From Wuchereria bancrofti (taxonomy: Eukaryota > Nematoda > Chromadorea > Rhabditida > Onchocercidae): a DNA stretch of 64,000 bases. The position numbers and the translations under genes are program-made. The first letter of the stretch is position 1; the number at the start of each line of letters is the position of its first letter. The DNA is taken from the NCBI GenBank assembly GCA_005281725.1, contig SSBO01000012.1:20910779-20974778 (forward strand), written 5' to 3'. Positions 37,515 to 51,500 of this stretch are shown in pieces. Under the pieces are notes generated by a model. That model saw only the letters and a list, made by a program, of their open reading frames with translations, did no database searches and was not told the origin of the DNA.

Positions 37515-38116
37515 ATGTCATCGAATGATGATATGCTAGTGAGAAAAATCGAACAGCAAGTAAAGAATGAAAATTTTCCCTCTGCTAATAGCTGCTTGTT
37601 ACCATCACTGGATCTGATATCACCAATCGGAAAGATAAGGCAGAGAGAACCAGGACCTATCACTTCAACTCCTCGTGTATTTGTTGCCGAACGACGGGAC
37701 CATATATTTCGATCAAATTGTTTCGACAAATTATCGCACATTCATGAAGCATGTCTTTTGTGAATTTAATTCAATTTTTTATTTGGATGTAAACATCTTT
37801 ATCAGTAATACTACATCAGTTGCAAAACAAAGTAGAAACAAGGCGTATTCTTTAACTGAACAACAATGGAATTTTTCAGTTGGTAAAGGAAAAGTTTTCC
37901 CAGTTGTTTTTCTGTTTAAGACAGCTTGAGATTCATAAAGTCACGAGTTCATAAAATGGGTGGAAGAATAAAAGAAATAGATGGAAAGAGGGAGAGAAAG
38001 AGAGAGGGAAATAGACAAAAACATTCGCAACAAAGCTTAAAGATTATTCGTACCCTTTAAAAGGCTGAAATTTCACTGGGACAAGACAATCTAATGTAGG
38101 AATAAGAAATTTTAAG

Positions 38117-38148
<32 letters not shown>

Positions 38149-41100
38149 TAGAAAAAGTGCGGAAAATGTTTGGAAGCAGTTGAATGTAAGAAAAGGTTGA
38201 TAGTAATTTGCCAATTTATAATTTGCAAAGGATGTTTCTCATCACCACTGCATTTGATATCACCAATCGGGATGATAAGGACTCAATTGAGGTGTTTCTT
38301 TCAAAGTTTTACTATATTAGCAGTAAATGCAAATGGAAGTGAAGAGTAAAATTTTCTTAAAATGGTCACATTAGGTCACTTTCACTAATGTTTTCCAGGA
38401 TATTGTATTATCTTCGGATGAAAAGGAACCGTCAGCAAACTTGTCTTTAACAAACAGCATTTCCATCATTTCCACCAGTAATGAAAAAAGTAAGTGGTGT
38501 GATATATTTGACATCTTTTCCCTACTAGAATAAAGAGATTCCTTCTTAATTGGAATCCTTCAACTTTGAAGTTTGCATTTACAATGTTGAATACTTATTG
38601 TTGAATCCTACAATAAATACGTAGTTCAGCTTTACAACTGCCAACTTCAAATATAAAAATTTCAGATATAATTATATAATTTGTATAGAACAAAAAAATT
38701 TTAGATCTTCACTTGATTGGAAGAGTTGATCGAAGTCGCAGTGTACTTAGTAGTGCTGTGGGTTAGTTCCCATTTGAACACTGTTACTATGTTTCATTAA
38801 TTTCACATCAATGATTACCATTTGAACTAATGGAAGAAAGATATAAACTTGTTTTTTCATTTATTACTTTGTTTTACGTTTATTTTAGTATATTCAAGTA
38901 AATCAAATTCAAATAAAACTATTAAATCATTAAAATAAATTTAGAAGTAGCTCGTAATGAAGTTAGTGCTACATAATAATGAAAATCATCGATGCATGGA
39001 AATTTAGGAAATAATGGTGATTTTTCATTGCAGCTTCACCTTTAGAACTCGAAAAAAAGAAAAAAGATAGTCGGCAGATTGCTGTATCGAAGAATCTTCA
39101 TGAGGTGTTATTTAGCATCTTTAATTTTCTAATCAGAGCTGTGTTGAAAAGTTTCTATTGCATCCCAAAATTTCTAGTAATAATTTCAAAAATAATTATA
39201 CCTGTGGCTATTAAATCAAATGCCGCATCACTCTTTTCGTTATGCTTTTCTTTTCGGAATTTTCAACTCTCTATCTTCCCCAGAAACAGTAACACGTGCA
39301 GACGTTATCTATTATCTTTACAGAAGCGAAAAATTATATGGGGTAATACTGGTCAGATTGTAAATAAGTCGGAAATTACTAGTCTGAAGAGTCCCTTAAC
39401 TGATGATAAAGAGCCTGCTAGTCCAATGCAAATGAGCACAGCGGAGTGCATTAGTAACATGGATATCAGCAAACGAAACTCGGCAAATAATGAAGCAGAA
39501 TTGTTGAAGGAAGATAAAGAAGTAGGTAGATTATTACTTATGATGTTCTTCATGAGATTCAAAATAGAAATGTGGAAAAAAATCTTATGTAAACAGACAT
39601 TTGAGGATAAATTCTGCTTTCAATTCTTATATTGGATCGGATAAAGAGAACTGACAAAAGAATTTTGCAGAACAATTGGTGTATTGTTTAGTTGCTTCCT
39701 GGAAACCTTCTAGAAAGTAGTATACATATTACTGCTCGAAATTAAACAGTAACGTTGACAAAGAAAACAAAATTTCAGTTTCCTTATGAGAATTCAATTC
39801 TCTTTTAAGAAATAAATTCCGTGCTACATTTTCTTTAATCTATTATCCTTCCTTGAAAATCACTTTTAGTTAAGTAAAAAATCTGCATGTTATCAATGAA
39901 TGAAATCAAATTTGAATATTATAGACGAATAGCTGCAGCTCAAGCGATATATTTAGCACAAGCGATGATTCCAAAATAAAAGGAGTGCAAGAAACCTTGC
40001 CGCCGAACGTGGCAATCAAGTACATTTAACAAATATTTTGAATTTACAGAATGCGGTTGAAAAATGCGGGAAGTATCTTCGAATAAGGAAATATGTTTCT
40101 AAATGGGGTTATCTTTACACTGAATATTTCTAAGATAATTCGAATTCATACATATAATGAATAACTGCTACAAAAAGATTGGTTGCAATAAGGATAAGCA
40201 ATCTCCATAAATTATTTCATTTTTTTTAGTGCTCAATGTACCTCTTCAGTAGAAGCCGAAGTTGTTAGTGACAATAATTGCTCTTCATTTCTGGTCGAAA
40301 AGGAAACCATACCTACATTGAAGAAATCATCGAATGAAATTGAAGATATAACTGCACCAAATAGCTCGAGTGAAGATTCTGTTTACATCAGCACTACCGA
40401 TTCGTCAATTGAAGTATTGAATAACATTGAAGGAAGTGTTCTGGTAAGTTCGATTTTTTTAACATCTTCAAAATACTTCGCAAAATTTTTTTAGCTTAAA
40501 TAGAATTGTGAGATAATACTGATGAATTATTCAAATGGTAATAGATAACTTATATCTTTTCCTGCAGTAATGCGATGGATGAAAAAGCTCTGTTGTATTT
40601 TCAATAGATCTGTGTCTTGAATTTGCGTTACTCAGCAACCTGGTGACTCCATTTTCTGTCCGTCTCATCGAACATCAGTCTATTATTATAACAACGATAT
40701 TATTAATTTAAATTTAGTCCTTAATAATTTCAATAAAGAGGCATCACTACAGCAGTATTTCCTGCAAAACATGAGTGTACAAAAAGGTAAGTTTAATCAA
40801 CCATTTTATAAAAGAGTATTAGTTTCTTTCCAGGTTACCACAAATAAACTTGCTGCAACATCGATTCATGATGTTCCTGATTCTCCATCACATTGTGCTT
40901 CAACATCGGAACCTGCGCAGAAAGTTAGCTTGTATTAGTAATATATTAGCAACTACACTTTCGCTGTTTGGTAAAGCAATTTTCACAAATTCAAAATTGC
41001 TTGCTTTTTTATAACGGAATTCAATTCTTAATATTAAAAGTTAAAAAATATTCTTTTCAATGATAGACGTTGGCTGACGTGGGACTGGTTACATCTTAAT

Positions 41101-44100
41101 GAATTGAGAGATTGATTATTTTGAGAACTGAAGTCATCTGATAAAAAAGAAAGAAACACTGCCTTTCGTTTTCAGATTCCAGAGACCCTATCGAGATTGG
41201 AATTGGAAACGCAGTTGCAGAATTTGAAGGTAATTGAAGTGATTTGTTTTCCAGATTATACATATATATCATTATAAATATCTGGTTTTAGAGTCTCAAA
41301 CAAAGTGCGAATTTGTCGAAATTGCCAGACTGTGGGCGGCGACTGCTAGAAAAAATTAAATTGTTGGAAGAGAAATTAATTAACTGGGATACATTTGAAA
41401 GGGACGTAAATGTCGCTCCAAATGGTTTGTATCTGGATTATTCTAACAATATTGATCTAAATTACAAATTTTAACAATAACATACTAAGCTTTTTGTTAC
41501 CATTGCAAGTTCGAAAGCACTGGAATGATACAAATTATTCTCGCTGCTAATATTTGGCGGTAGACTGGCAATCGGTTATAAATTTGTTTTTAAGGAAAAA
41601 ATTCTTGTTGCGTGCAGATTGACTTCAATAATTTTAAGCAAGTATAGCAAAGGTCTAGATGATTATTGCTGAGGAAAATGAAAATGTTTCAAAGATTAGG
41701 CAATCTAAGTAATAGAATTTTCAACCTATGACACGCATGGTTGAATGGTATCTTGTTTTCCCATAATAAATAGATGATTTTATGGGGAGATCATGAAGCA
41801 GCATTTTACATTTTTAAATTTTTTTAGTAAAGTTTTAGTAAAGCATATGTGATTTTGCAGAACCTATTGAAAGGGAAAAAGCTAGCACTGTTCAAAAAAA
41901 GGACGAACCACCAATCATTTCTTCTCAAGTTATAACTGGAGGTGATTTATTATAATGAAAGACGTGAATTAATAGAAATCTTTAAAATCTAGATTCTAAA
42001 GCTTTATAAAGAAAAGTTTATTCATTTTTCATTTTTGTTTTCTCTTTCGTAGGACACCGGCTATTTGGTGGAAAAATGACCGACAATCGAATTTGTTTGG
42101 CCAATGCAGTTACTGGACAAGTTATTGCTCAAATGCATAGGTAAATTTAGGATTTTTTATAAAACTAATGGTTATATTCTGTGAAATTTAGGTTCATTGA
42201 ATATTTGGATTCATTTGGCTGAAATGTCAGCGTTGTACATATGCTTCATTCTTTATTTGTTTTTACTCATTTAAATTGTTTCAGTTCACTTGCAAATGTC
42301 CCAGAAAATTTGAAAACGAATACACCAACTAGTTTGCTTACTGAACTAATGCCGCATCAAAAAGAAGGCCTGACCTGGTTACTATGGCGTGAGAGACAAT
42401 CGTTACCTGGTGGCATTCTTGGTATATGAGTTTAGTTTTAGGTTTCTGTTAGTATGTCAGGACTCTCTTTTAGTGAACAAATTCATTTTCAGTTTGGGTT
42501 TCAAATTTAAATACAATTTTGTTCGAAAAATATCTTCAAGCACGATTTTTGCTTGCGTTGAACACTTTGGCAGTTTAGCTTATTAAATTTATATTATTTA
42601 CCATTGATATCAAAAATTCCAAACAGATCGCTATCTCATTTCAGCTGATGACATGGGCTTGGGCAAGACGTTAAGTATGATTTCACTCATTGTAAATGTC
42701 AAGGAAAAGCGTAGGCAGAATGAAGAAGTGGAAGGATCAAACAAACAAGTCACGAAAAGTCATTCTTAGTTTTATTGGTTTAACATTCTCATTGACAATT
42801 ATTTTTGGACTTTGGTTTCTGAATACGAAATAAATGAGACGGAATTCCATAGCTTATTACTTTCTGTAGAGTATAAATTTCTTTCTCAAGACAAAATACT
42901 TTTTACCAACATTTTTATTAAATCCTTGTTTATATTCCCGTAATATAAATAGTTCTGGGAATAAATATTGCCTTGTCACTGCGAATTTTTTATCTTCAGA
43001 TAGTTGTTTAATCCCATCCAGAACCACATTAATTATCGCTCCAGCTTCATTAATCTTCCAATGGGAAGCAGAATTTCAAAAACATGTGAAAAGTGGCTTT
43101 CTTTCTCGATATGTGTTCCATGGACCTAAACATAAGCGCGATATAAGTGCTGAATGGTAATTTTTCACATCCATTAGTTTGATATTAAATCGAATTTCGA
43201 AATAAATTTTTTTCAGCCTTGCACGCTATGATGTCGTTGTCACTACATATGGAATTGTGAGCAATGAATTAAGCGAGAAATTCACTGCAGTTGGTGTAGA
43301 AGATGAAAGGAGTAGTAGTGATGCAAGTGGTTCCCATAGAGAAAAGAATGGAAAAGGAAAAATAAAACGAAAGGTTTGCCTTTACTCTAGAACTTTCTGA
43401 CATTTGTATTGCTGAGTATGTAGATTTTTAAGATGCTAAAATGAATTTAGTTGCTGGTCGTTTGCAAATTAATTTCAAAAGACAGAATTTAAATAAGGAT
43501 GAATCATGATGTTCATTTCAGGTTTCAAGAAAACCGGGCTCCGTGCTCACTAAGATAGCCTGGGAGCGTGTCATTCTGGATGAAGCGCATCAAATCAAAA
43601 ATAGGACATCATTAATCTCTAAAGCCTGTTGTAAAATTCCTGCTGTAGCTCGTTGGTGCCTTACAGGCACACCAATTCACAATAACTTATGGGATTTATA
43701 TTCCTTGATCAGGTTTAAATCCGGATTAAATGCTTTTATGATGAAGTTATCTTTAGCTACTTTTATAATTCAAGATAACTTTCTGTTTAATTTTAAAAAT
43801 CGCTTCAGATTTCTGCGTGTAGTGCCCTTCGATGAGGAAGCTGTTTGGAAAGAATATATTCTGTCAGCACGTATGTTGGTTTCTTTCGTATTCTCTCTTA
43901 CTTTTTTCATTTGTAGATTTTCTGTTTTATACTATCTTAGCTTGTGTTCCAGGAATTTATTTCTAGGTTCGTCACAAAGATTAAATACCCTGGTGAAAGG
44001 CTTATTACTCCGGCGAGAAAAGAATCAGTTATGTACGGAAACAAATAAACCGATTGTATTTTTCCTAATAATTATTATTTTTTTTTTTTTGTACTGCAGA

Positions 44101-47100
44101 AATTAGATGTATTAAGTAGAGGAAATTAGAATTGCATATGTGTAGTGGAGAAAGTTAGAATTTTGAAAGAAAAAGTGATGGCATACTAATTTTTATATCT
44201 AAAGGCTTTGAAAGTAGTGTGTGCTCGGTATCATGACCAAAGGTACTTGGTGATCGTGAGTTAGGAATAGCGACTAAAGCTATCTTGAAATAAATCAGTT
44301 TTTGAGAAATACCGTGCAAAAAAAAATTACGGAGAGAAAGATTTCAAGCAACTAATATTTAAACCTCTTTATCTTTTTCAAAGCCTTTAGTACTCTAAAA
44401 ACCTAGAAAGATCACGTTTATTGAATTACTTGGTGTTTTAAGAAGACTAGTCAACTAAGACTATAAAGCTTCGCAGCAAAGTTATAGACAAAACTGATAA
44501 TTTGAAATATAGGGATATGACTCGGAAATTGTTTTATTAAATTGGCTTTGATTCTTGTAGGTTGATCTAAAGCCACGAAAGTATGAAGAGATTGTTATGA
44601 AATTTGAAGGCATGGAAAAGAAAGTTTATGATTATATGTTTCAGGTTTCAAGGTCAGTATCCATTTTAAAGAATTTTTTTTTTGAGTATTTTGCTGCATA
44701 TAATTTGATCGTAATTTATTTGGTAGCGGCGGTAAAAAATATATGTTTTTTCAAATAAGTTATAAACATCTATAGTTGAAGGACTTTTTCTTCCATTAAC
44801 AAACAGCATAATGACTTTAATTTTTCTGGATTCTTTAATTTTTCAAGAATTTGAAGGCAACAAGTAAAAGAACTAATCAAAACAAGAGAGGAAAAAGAAC
44901 GGGATCTATATGGTATTGGATGCACAAATGCTAGTTATAAACCAACGAAGAATCCATTTTCAGGTTTGTTCCATGTTAACGATCTGAAATCTACTTAATG
45001 CAGTATCTCCATGAATTATATTATTAGATTTTATATGTCATTTCAAAGATTAGAAGTATTATATTAACAGATATGACTGAGAGATGAAAGGGAAAAGATG
45101 GAAAGTTATATTCACAGTGCATAGACAGTAACTTTATTTTTTTTAAACAAATTAGAAGAATTACTTAGATCAAATATTTGCACAGGAAATACGTCTAGCA
45201 ACAATGATACTAAGATCATTTTGCGAAAGTTGTTTTAATTTTTATGGAATTCATTGTAGGTGGTCCACGAACGACTGGTAACAACAATAATTTTCAAGCA
45301 ATGACTTGTGTACTAACGTTATTAATGCGATTACGACAAGCTTGTGTACATTTTGCATTAATCAACCAGGTACTACTTAATCACTTAAATCTTCTTAAAA
45401 GATCTGTTTGTAATGTTGAAACAAGTAAATAATCATTTTCGCATCTTAACGGAATATTCCTAGGCAGTCGATATGGAAACCCTCCAAATGTTAGGCGTTG
45501 AAGAGGATGAAGATGCTGAGATGTTGTCGAAGTGTTTTTCGAATATATCGCTTTTGGATGAAAAAGCTCTTACCGAGAAGTTACTGGGTGACGACGGGAA
45601 CAAACAAATAGAACAGCTGTTCCAGAAAACTTTTATTTCAACAAAGGTAGTTCTTCAGATGTTACATAAAATTTCATTAGGTTTCAGATAACGTAAAAGT
45701 TTACATTATACGATGCTGTAATCCATGACTGCAATTTGAATCAATCAGTTTTCAGATTGAGCGTCTTTTCTCCTACATTTTTTTTTAGTCTCCCTTTTTA
45801 TTTCTGAAATTTATTAAATTCTAGACCTTTTTATTTTTAGATTAAGAAATTATTTGCACAAGTGGACTATGCTCTTTCTTGTGGCGATAAATGGTAATAT
45901 TTATATGATATTTTTAAAAATTTATGTCTACAAGTTCTAGACTATATCAGTGCTATTGTGTTTGATTTCTGTTATTGTCTTATATTATATCGGAGTCTGT
46001 TATAATTTTTAGTAATTGATCACAAATTCTTCCTCACAGCAAAAGTTTATACGTCTAGATATGACCACCATGATGTTTGATATCTTTCAGTGTTATTGTA
46101 AGTCAGTGGACCAGTCTTTTGAACATTCTGGAGTATCATTTGGAACGGAAAAAAATTTTATATACATCTATCAATGGAAAAGTTTCGAGTAGTGACAGGT
46201 CATTTGTATCGTTGTTCTCTTTTTCCTTCTTTCTTTAAGCTCATTTTCTCATAATATGAAAAAAAAAAAAAAAAAAAAAACTGTGGTACATTTTTATATC
46301 AGGAATAGACGCGTTTATCATTTTATAGCATTTTTTTAGTGTGTTTTAAAAATTTTATACATCATTATGGTCTTGTTTTTTCATTTTCTGAATATCTCAT
46401 TATATACTTTTGCATCAAACTTCTTTATCGTATATATTTGGAAGACAATTAGAAATGTTTCAGGCAAAATAGAGCTAATAACTTTAATATGATGGACAGT
46501 GGACCTCGTGTTATGTTGTTGTCATTGACAGCCGGCGGTGTGGGGTTGAACTTAGTCGGTGGTAATCATCTGTTTCTCGTTGATTTGCACTGGAACCCTG
46601 CCCTCGAGCAACAAGCCTGTGATCGTATTTATAGAATTGGACAAACGAAGAATGTTTTTATACACAAGTCTGGATTTCTCATAAGTTGTTACCAAAACTC
46701 AATAAGATTTAAATGTTATGGATTTATTTTCAGAAAGTTCATATACAGAATAAGATTAATAGTCACATGCAATTAACTATCGAATATTTTCATGCGTTGT
46801 TAAATCATATTTTTTCAAAATTTAAGTTAAAGTTTTCATAATTGGTCTTGTGGAATTAAGACAAACTTCGTTATTATGTGGTATTGTATTAAGAAAGACT
46901 TTTATAGGTTGGTTTGTTTGCAAACAATCGAAGAACGTGTTTTGGCATTACAGCGAATAAAGCAAACTTTAGCAAGAGATGTTCTAGATGGGTAAGTTTT
47001 ATACTAGAAGGTAGCTGAGGCTTCGTTGACTTTGGAAGCTTTTTTAGTTGGATTTTTTCCTTGGGGAAGCTGTGCTATTGAACTTAAAAAGTCCAGGGAT

Positions 47101-47630
47101 TTTTGGTGTAGCTGCAGTTATCTTCGTTTTCGTTGTTGACGAGTATTTTTTACTTGTTCTCAGATGATGTAAAATTTTTCACTTTTGGAAGAGTTGAATG
47201 ATGTTTTTAAATTTGGACATAGTGGTTGTAAATGGCTTTGTTAGAACTTAATCTTTACATAAAAGAATTTGGGAACGCTAGGCTGCACTAACCGAAGTTA
47301 AATTATCGTCGTTTGTTTTGATTTAAAGTTTTTTAGTTATATATATATATATATTTCTACTTTTTCAAAAAAAAGGAAAAAACTCCACTGGACCATTTAA
47401 ATTCTCAAAAAATCTTTTTGAACGATTTCAGAGTTGCTTCAAAGAAACTCAGTAAATTAACGATTACTGATCTGAAATACTTATTCGATCTGGGTCGTCC
47501 ACGTAATGATTTAGCTAATTTTGCTGGCACCGTTTGTTCGTCGAAATTCATCCCAGTAACTATTTCTAACACTAATATAGGATCTTTTGATACTCTTGTA
47601 ACAGTAAGAAAACCCGGGTCTCTTGTATAG
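37515..47630 (+). CDS. TTF2: Transcription termination factor 2 / lodestar-type SNF2 ATPase
   Basis: A 28-exon model, fully in phase, 1126 aa. Exons: 37515-37676, 38399-38489, 38705-38761, 39034-39104, 39324-39521, 39925-40019, 40230-40443, 40834-40923, 41176-41229, 41292-41424, 41861-41941, 42053-42140, 42285-42421, 42645-42758, 43000-43156, 43217-43373, 43522-43712, 43809-43870, 43967-44055, 44561-44652, 44857-44963, 45260-45369, 45464-45646, 45841-45893, 46091-46198, 46464-46667, 46908-46991, 47432-47630. The first 430 residues are Ser/Asp-rich and look disordered, with a SUMO-interaction-like acidic/hydrophobic stretch ([15 protein letters not shown]). The ATPase follows: DDMGLGKT (Walker A), [27 protein letters not shown] (DEAH), [20 protein letters not shown], and motifs V-VI ([23 protein letters not shown]). 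TTF2 uses ATP to strip RNA polymerase II from DNA, including at mitotic entry. The N-terminal GRF zinc finger known in vertebrate TTF2 is not seen. Confidence 0.94.
40636..40786 (+). other. Candidate alternative (cassette) exon of TTF2
   Basis: An open stretch of about 50 codons with acceptor TTACTCAG and a strong donor GTAAGT at 40787 sits in the intron between TTF2 exons 7 and 8. Protein-like content: [14 protein letters not shown], later [13 protein letters not shown]. Using GTAAGT shifts the frame and gives an early TAA in exon 8. Using a weaker GTACAA donor at 40777 keeps the frame and adds 47 residues. It could be a regulated or poison exon, or chance. Confidence 0.4.
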
Positions 47631-48530
47631 GAAACTGTTCCCAGTACAATCGAATAGTTAAGTTTATCTTGAAGTTTATGTTTTCCATTCTATTTTTTAA
47701 TATTATTGTTCTTTCGCAATTGAAATTGTAGATCACATGCACAGTTTCAAAACTTTTTGCATATGCTATATATGAAACAAAGAATTAGGCAGTCTTTTCG
47801 CTTAGATGAGAATTCACATTATGGGGATAGTATATATTAAAAACTTGGCTCAAATTATAGTGGCAACTATAAGCGAAGTAATTTATTCCCAAACTAACTT
47901 TTCTTGCTTTCATTTCACTTTCTTTTTTCCTTCTTTCAATGATGTATTTTATGCATTCACCTTTTTTTGTTTACTATATAGGTCTGATTTGTATATTTGT
48001 AGTGCATAAAATGCTACAATTAAAAAATAGTATGTGTGTCAATATGAAAAGGTGCTCGACCTGATATTTAAGCCTTAAACAGGGAATGAGCCATACCAGA
48101 AGAAGCGATGCTACCGGTTTCCAATTAATTATTACGACTGGGAGTTGTTATATGCTGTTTTTATAAATGATATTTTTGTGCGGCTTGGTTTCAGTTTTTA
48201 AATTACCTTAACTCCTGGTTGAAAGTTTAACTAAACACAATTCTCCTGTTGGGTCTCTCACAGTTTCAAGCGATATGACCCATGGAAGCTTCCTCATACT
48301 AAATAAGGTATACAACTTCCTTAATTCGGCGTTCGTGATGTATTTCCTTTGAGATGATCTTAAAGTTTTAATTTAGAAATTGAAATTTGTTGTGCATTCT
48401 ACTTATTGCGACATAGAGAAGGTTTCATGATTTTGTGCGAAGCTTTTCAGGTGCTCTATCTAATATAACTTTATTTGGGTAGCTATCTTCCAGAGGAAGC
48501 GATAAATATGCCAAATTCATAAAGACATTA
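47631..48530. other. Spacer between TTF2 and TSC1, same orientation
   Basis: 900 bp without recognised coding content. It should contain the TTF2 3' UTR and the TSC1 5' region. An acceptor-like CTTCCAG at about 48494, 36 bases before the TSC1 ATG, suggests either a 5' UTR intron or a spliced-leader site. The gap is long for a typical nematode operon. Confidence 0.5.
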
Positions 48531-51500
48531 ATGTGCAGTATGAAACGAAAAGAGCACAATATAACGCAACTAATTCGTTATGCTGAATCGCTAGATTCAA
48601 AGGTATCCGAAGATTCTCTGGAAGCACTACAGGGGTTGATCAATCAAGGTATTCCTGTTGACAATAACTTGACCAAACCAGGATTTAACAATAAGTACGA
48701 TGCAATTCGTGCAAGAGCAATTTTAGATTAATTTTGGTATATCAGCTTTAGTAGTAGTAATACTGCAGAATGGCAGGGTGATGTGTCAAATCAGAGCAAA
48801 TGAATTTAATAGTAATATGATTAGTTAGTTTTGATGATTTTATAAAGAGTTAATCAAATCGGATTACTTTTATTTCCATCAGTGTTTATTTAGTATACCA
48901 TAACTTCTGTGCAAAAAATATGCGGAGGTAAGAGTAGAATACTAAACGCAATGTGTATCAAAATTAATTGTAGGTAAAAAACAGTCTAATTTTATTTCTG
49001 TACCAGGAGAAGGTATTGGTCAGTTAGTAACTTGCTATATTCACAATCGGTCGTCCTTGGCGGTGGAACTGCTTTGTAATGTTAAGGAGCCTTATGATAC
49101 GGTAAATTTAATTTTTTCAATGTGAATTAAATAAAGAAATTAAACGAACGTACAATTTAATCATCTTTTTGTATGCTGAAACTATAACTTGCGCAATATT
49201 AGAATTATTACAGGAATTGTGCAATAGAATTCAGGATTTTTTGGCCAAAAATACGCTAGCTACGCTTACACTGCTTGGACAGTTAATACAAAAGACCCCA
49301 AGTTGGTTACCAAAGCTTGCTGAGCATTCACTTTTTGATCATATCTTGAAGTTTATTCGGGTCAGGTTTTTTATTGTTTTATCTTTATAAAGAAATGAAC
49401 ACCATATCTGAGAGCTTTTAGAAAGTATACAATTGGTTTTTGTTAAGTACAATTATGATTATATTTTCATATCTTAAGTTTGAGCAGAGGGCTTTCAAAT
49501 CTAAATTCATAACTCTAGCAGCTTTGAATATATATATTAATTGTGTCCTGTAATATGCTTTATTACTTCAACAAATTGTTTGAAAGATATATATTTATTT
49601 ATTACTTTTGCAGCCATCTGAGAACATTGTCGTGGTCGTTTCTGCGATCCTTATCGTGTCGTCTTTACTTCCACATTTTGCTGCTCCTAAAAAATCGATA
49701 TTGCTAAATTTATTTCGACTATTAATTATGTCCTGCAATATGCTTTATAACTTCAAGAAATTATTTGATCAGCAGAAATCAGATATCATTGAAGGAATAT
49801 ATGTCTCACATCTGTATAGTGCAGTAATCCAGTATTTTATTGTTTTATATGGGATTTATCCTGCGACTTTGGTAGAGTACTTAAGGTAGGCATTATCTGA
49901 ATTACTTTATCAAAACGATCCTTGTTCTTTATCACTGTTGGCGTATTGTCTTTGCTATGTTTTTCCTCGAAGGCAATTATTAACAACGATTAAGTTTTTG
50001 CATTGGATGATCATAGGGCTTAGGAATGCAAAGAAAAAAACAACAAAAAAAAGTGGAAAAAAAATAGTAGCATTAAATTTTATTTATAGAATACATTCTA
50101 AGTATAGCATCCAGAATATCCTTTCTACCAAAATTTTTTTTCCAGAAACCATGTAAATGTTACGGATGGTCGAGCAGTACATGTACTTAAAGCATTGTTT
50201 TCTGCTGTAAAATTCCATCCGAACATATTAAGCATTACAGTTGAACAGGTAAATATTTTTGAGAATTAGTCTCGTTTGTATTAGTGGTATTGGCTAAAGA
50301 GACAGTTTAACATTTTTTCCCGATTTTCTTATTTTTATCTGTTTTCAGATTTCCGACTTCAAAACTGAATTTTTAATTCAGTATAAAACACTTTTATCCC
50401 TGCTCTTATTTTTAAACTTGTTCCCATTGATCAAATGAAGTTTTGATAAACACTACCCACCACTTCTAATTATGCTTTAAAGATGGATTAATGTTAGTCA
50501 CTGTCTTTGTTATCATTAGCCAAACGGCACTTTTAAATGTACTTCATTTTGTAGGAACTAGATCGAAATCGTTGGAATCATCGTGAAGCGCATGATTTTT
50601 TAGCTGATTGTCGACAGGTACTTGTACGACCCGTCTTGCCAACAGTTGTTAAAGGTCCTTTACCTCTTGTTTGTTTTATTATGAGGTATTACACCTCTTT
50701 GCTTAGTACCTCGCGTAATGAATTCGAAGGAAAAAAACGAAAGAAGTAAAGAAAAAAACATATTTTCTGCTTTCCTTCTTTTTTTATTCCTTCCGGGCTT
50801 CATCAGTTTTTTCCGGAATTATAATGGGCTTTATTTTATTTATTTGAAGCACTTCAATCTTTTAGTTGGTAAATTAATCTCCTCGAATCACACACTGGAG
50901 ACATCAAGCTCAACAATGTCCTATGTTTCGCAGCTTCCAGATTTGAATGATTTGTTTCCAACACAAACAGATTTATCATCATCCAGTTAGTTTATTAAAT
51001 TGCAGTTCAGCGGTATTTCCGCCTTGTTTTGACCAGTCTTGCCCAATCTGGTCATCAACTTTTTGCTATTCCCCGCAACTTTCGACCCTTTCGGGATTTT
51101 TGTTACTTACCTTTTAGGAGAAAATATTTTACTTTATTTCTCAAAAAAAATAGCCTAAAATTAGGTGTCAGTATATGTCAAGTTGTCAATTTCGTTGGAT
51201 ACATCCTTGAAATAAAGATGATTAAAGAACTCCCATTTATCATCTCATCCATTTTATTGATTGTTTTTATCACTTTATGACTACTTCACTTTATTTTGGA
51301 GAACTTAGTAATTTAAAAAAGCTTGGTCCGTAATGATTTATTTAAGACTTCTGTAAAATAAAACAACTAATGGTATTGTTTATTTTCCAGCTTATGTTGA
51401 CAAACTATAATCACAAATGTCAAAATTTTTTCCCTAGATTCGTTGGGTACATCCGTGGATCATTGGAATGAAGATGATGCATGGATAGAATGTGGAAAAA

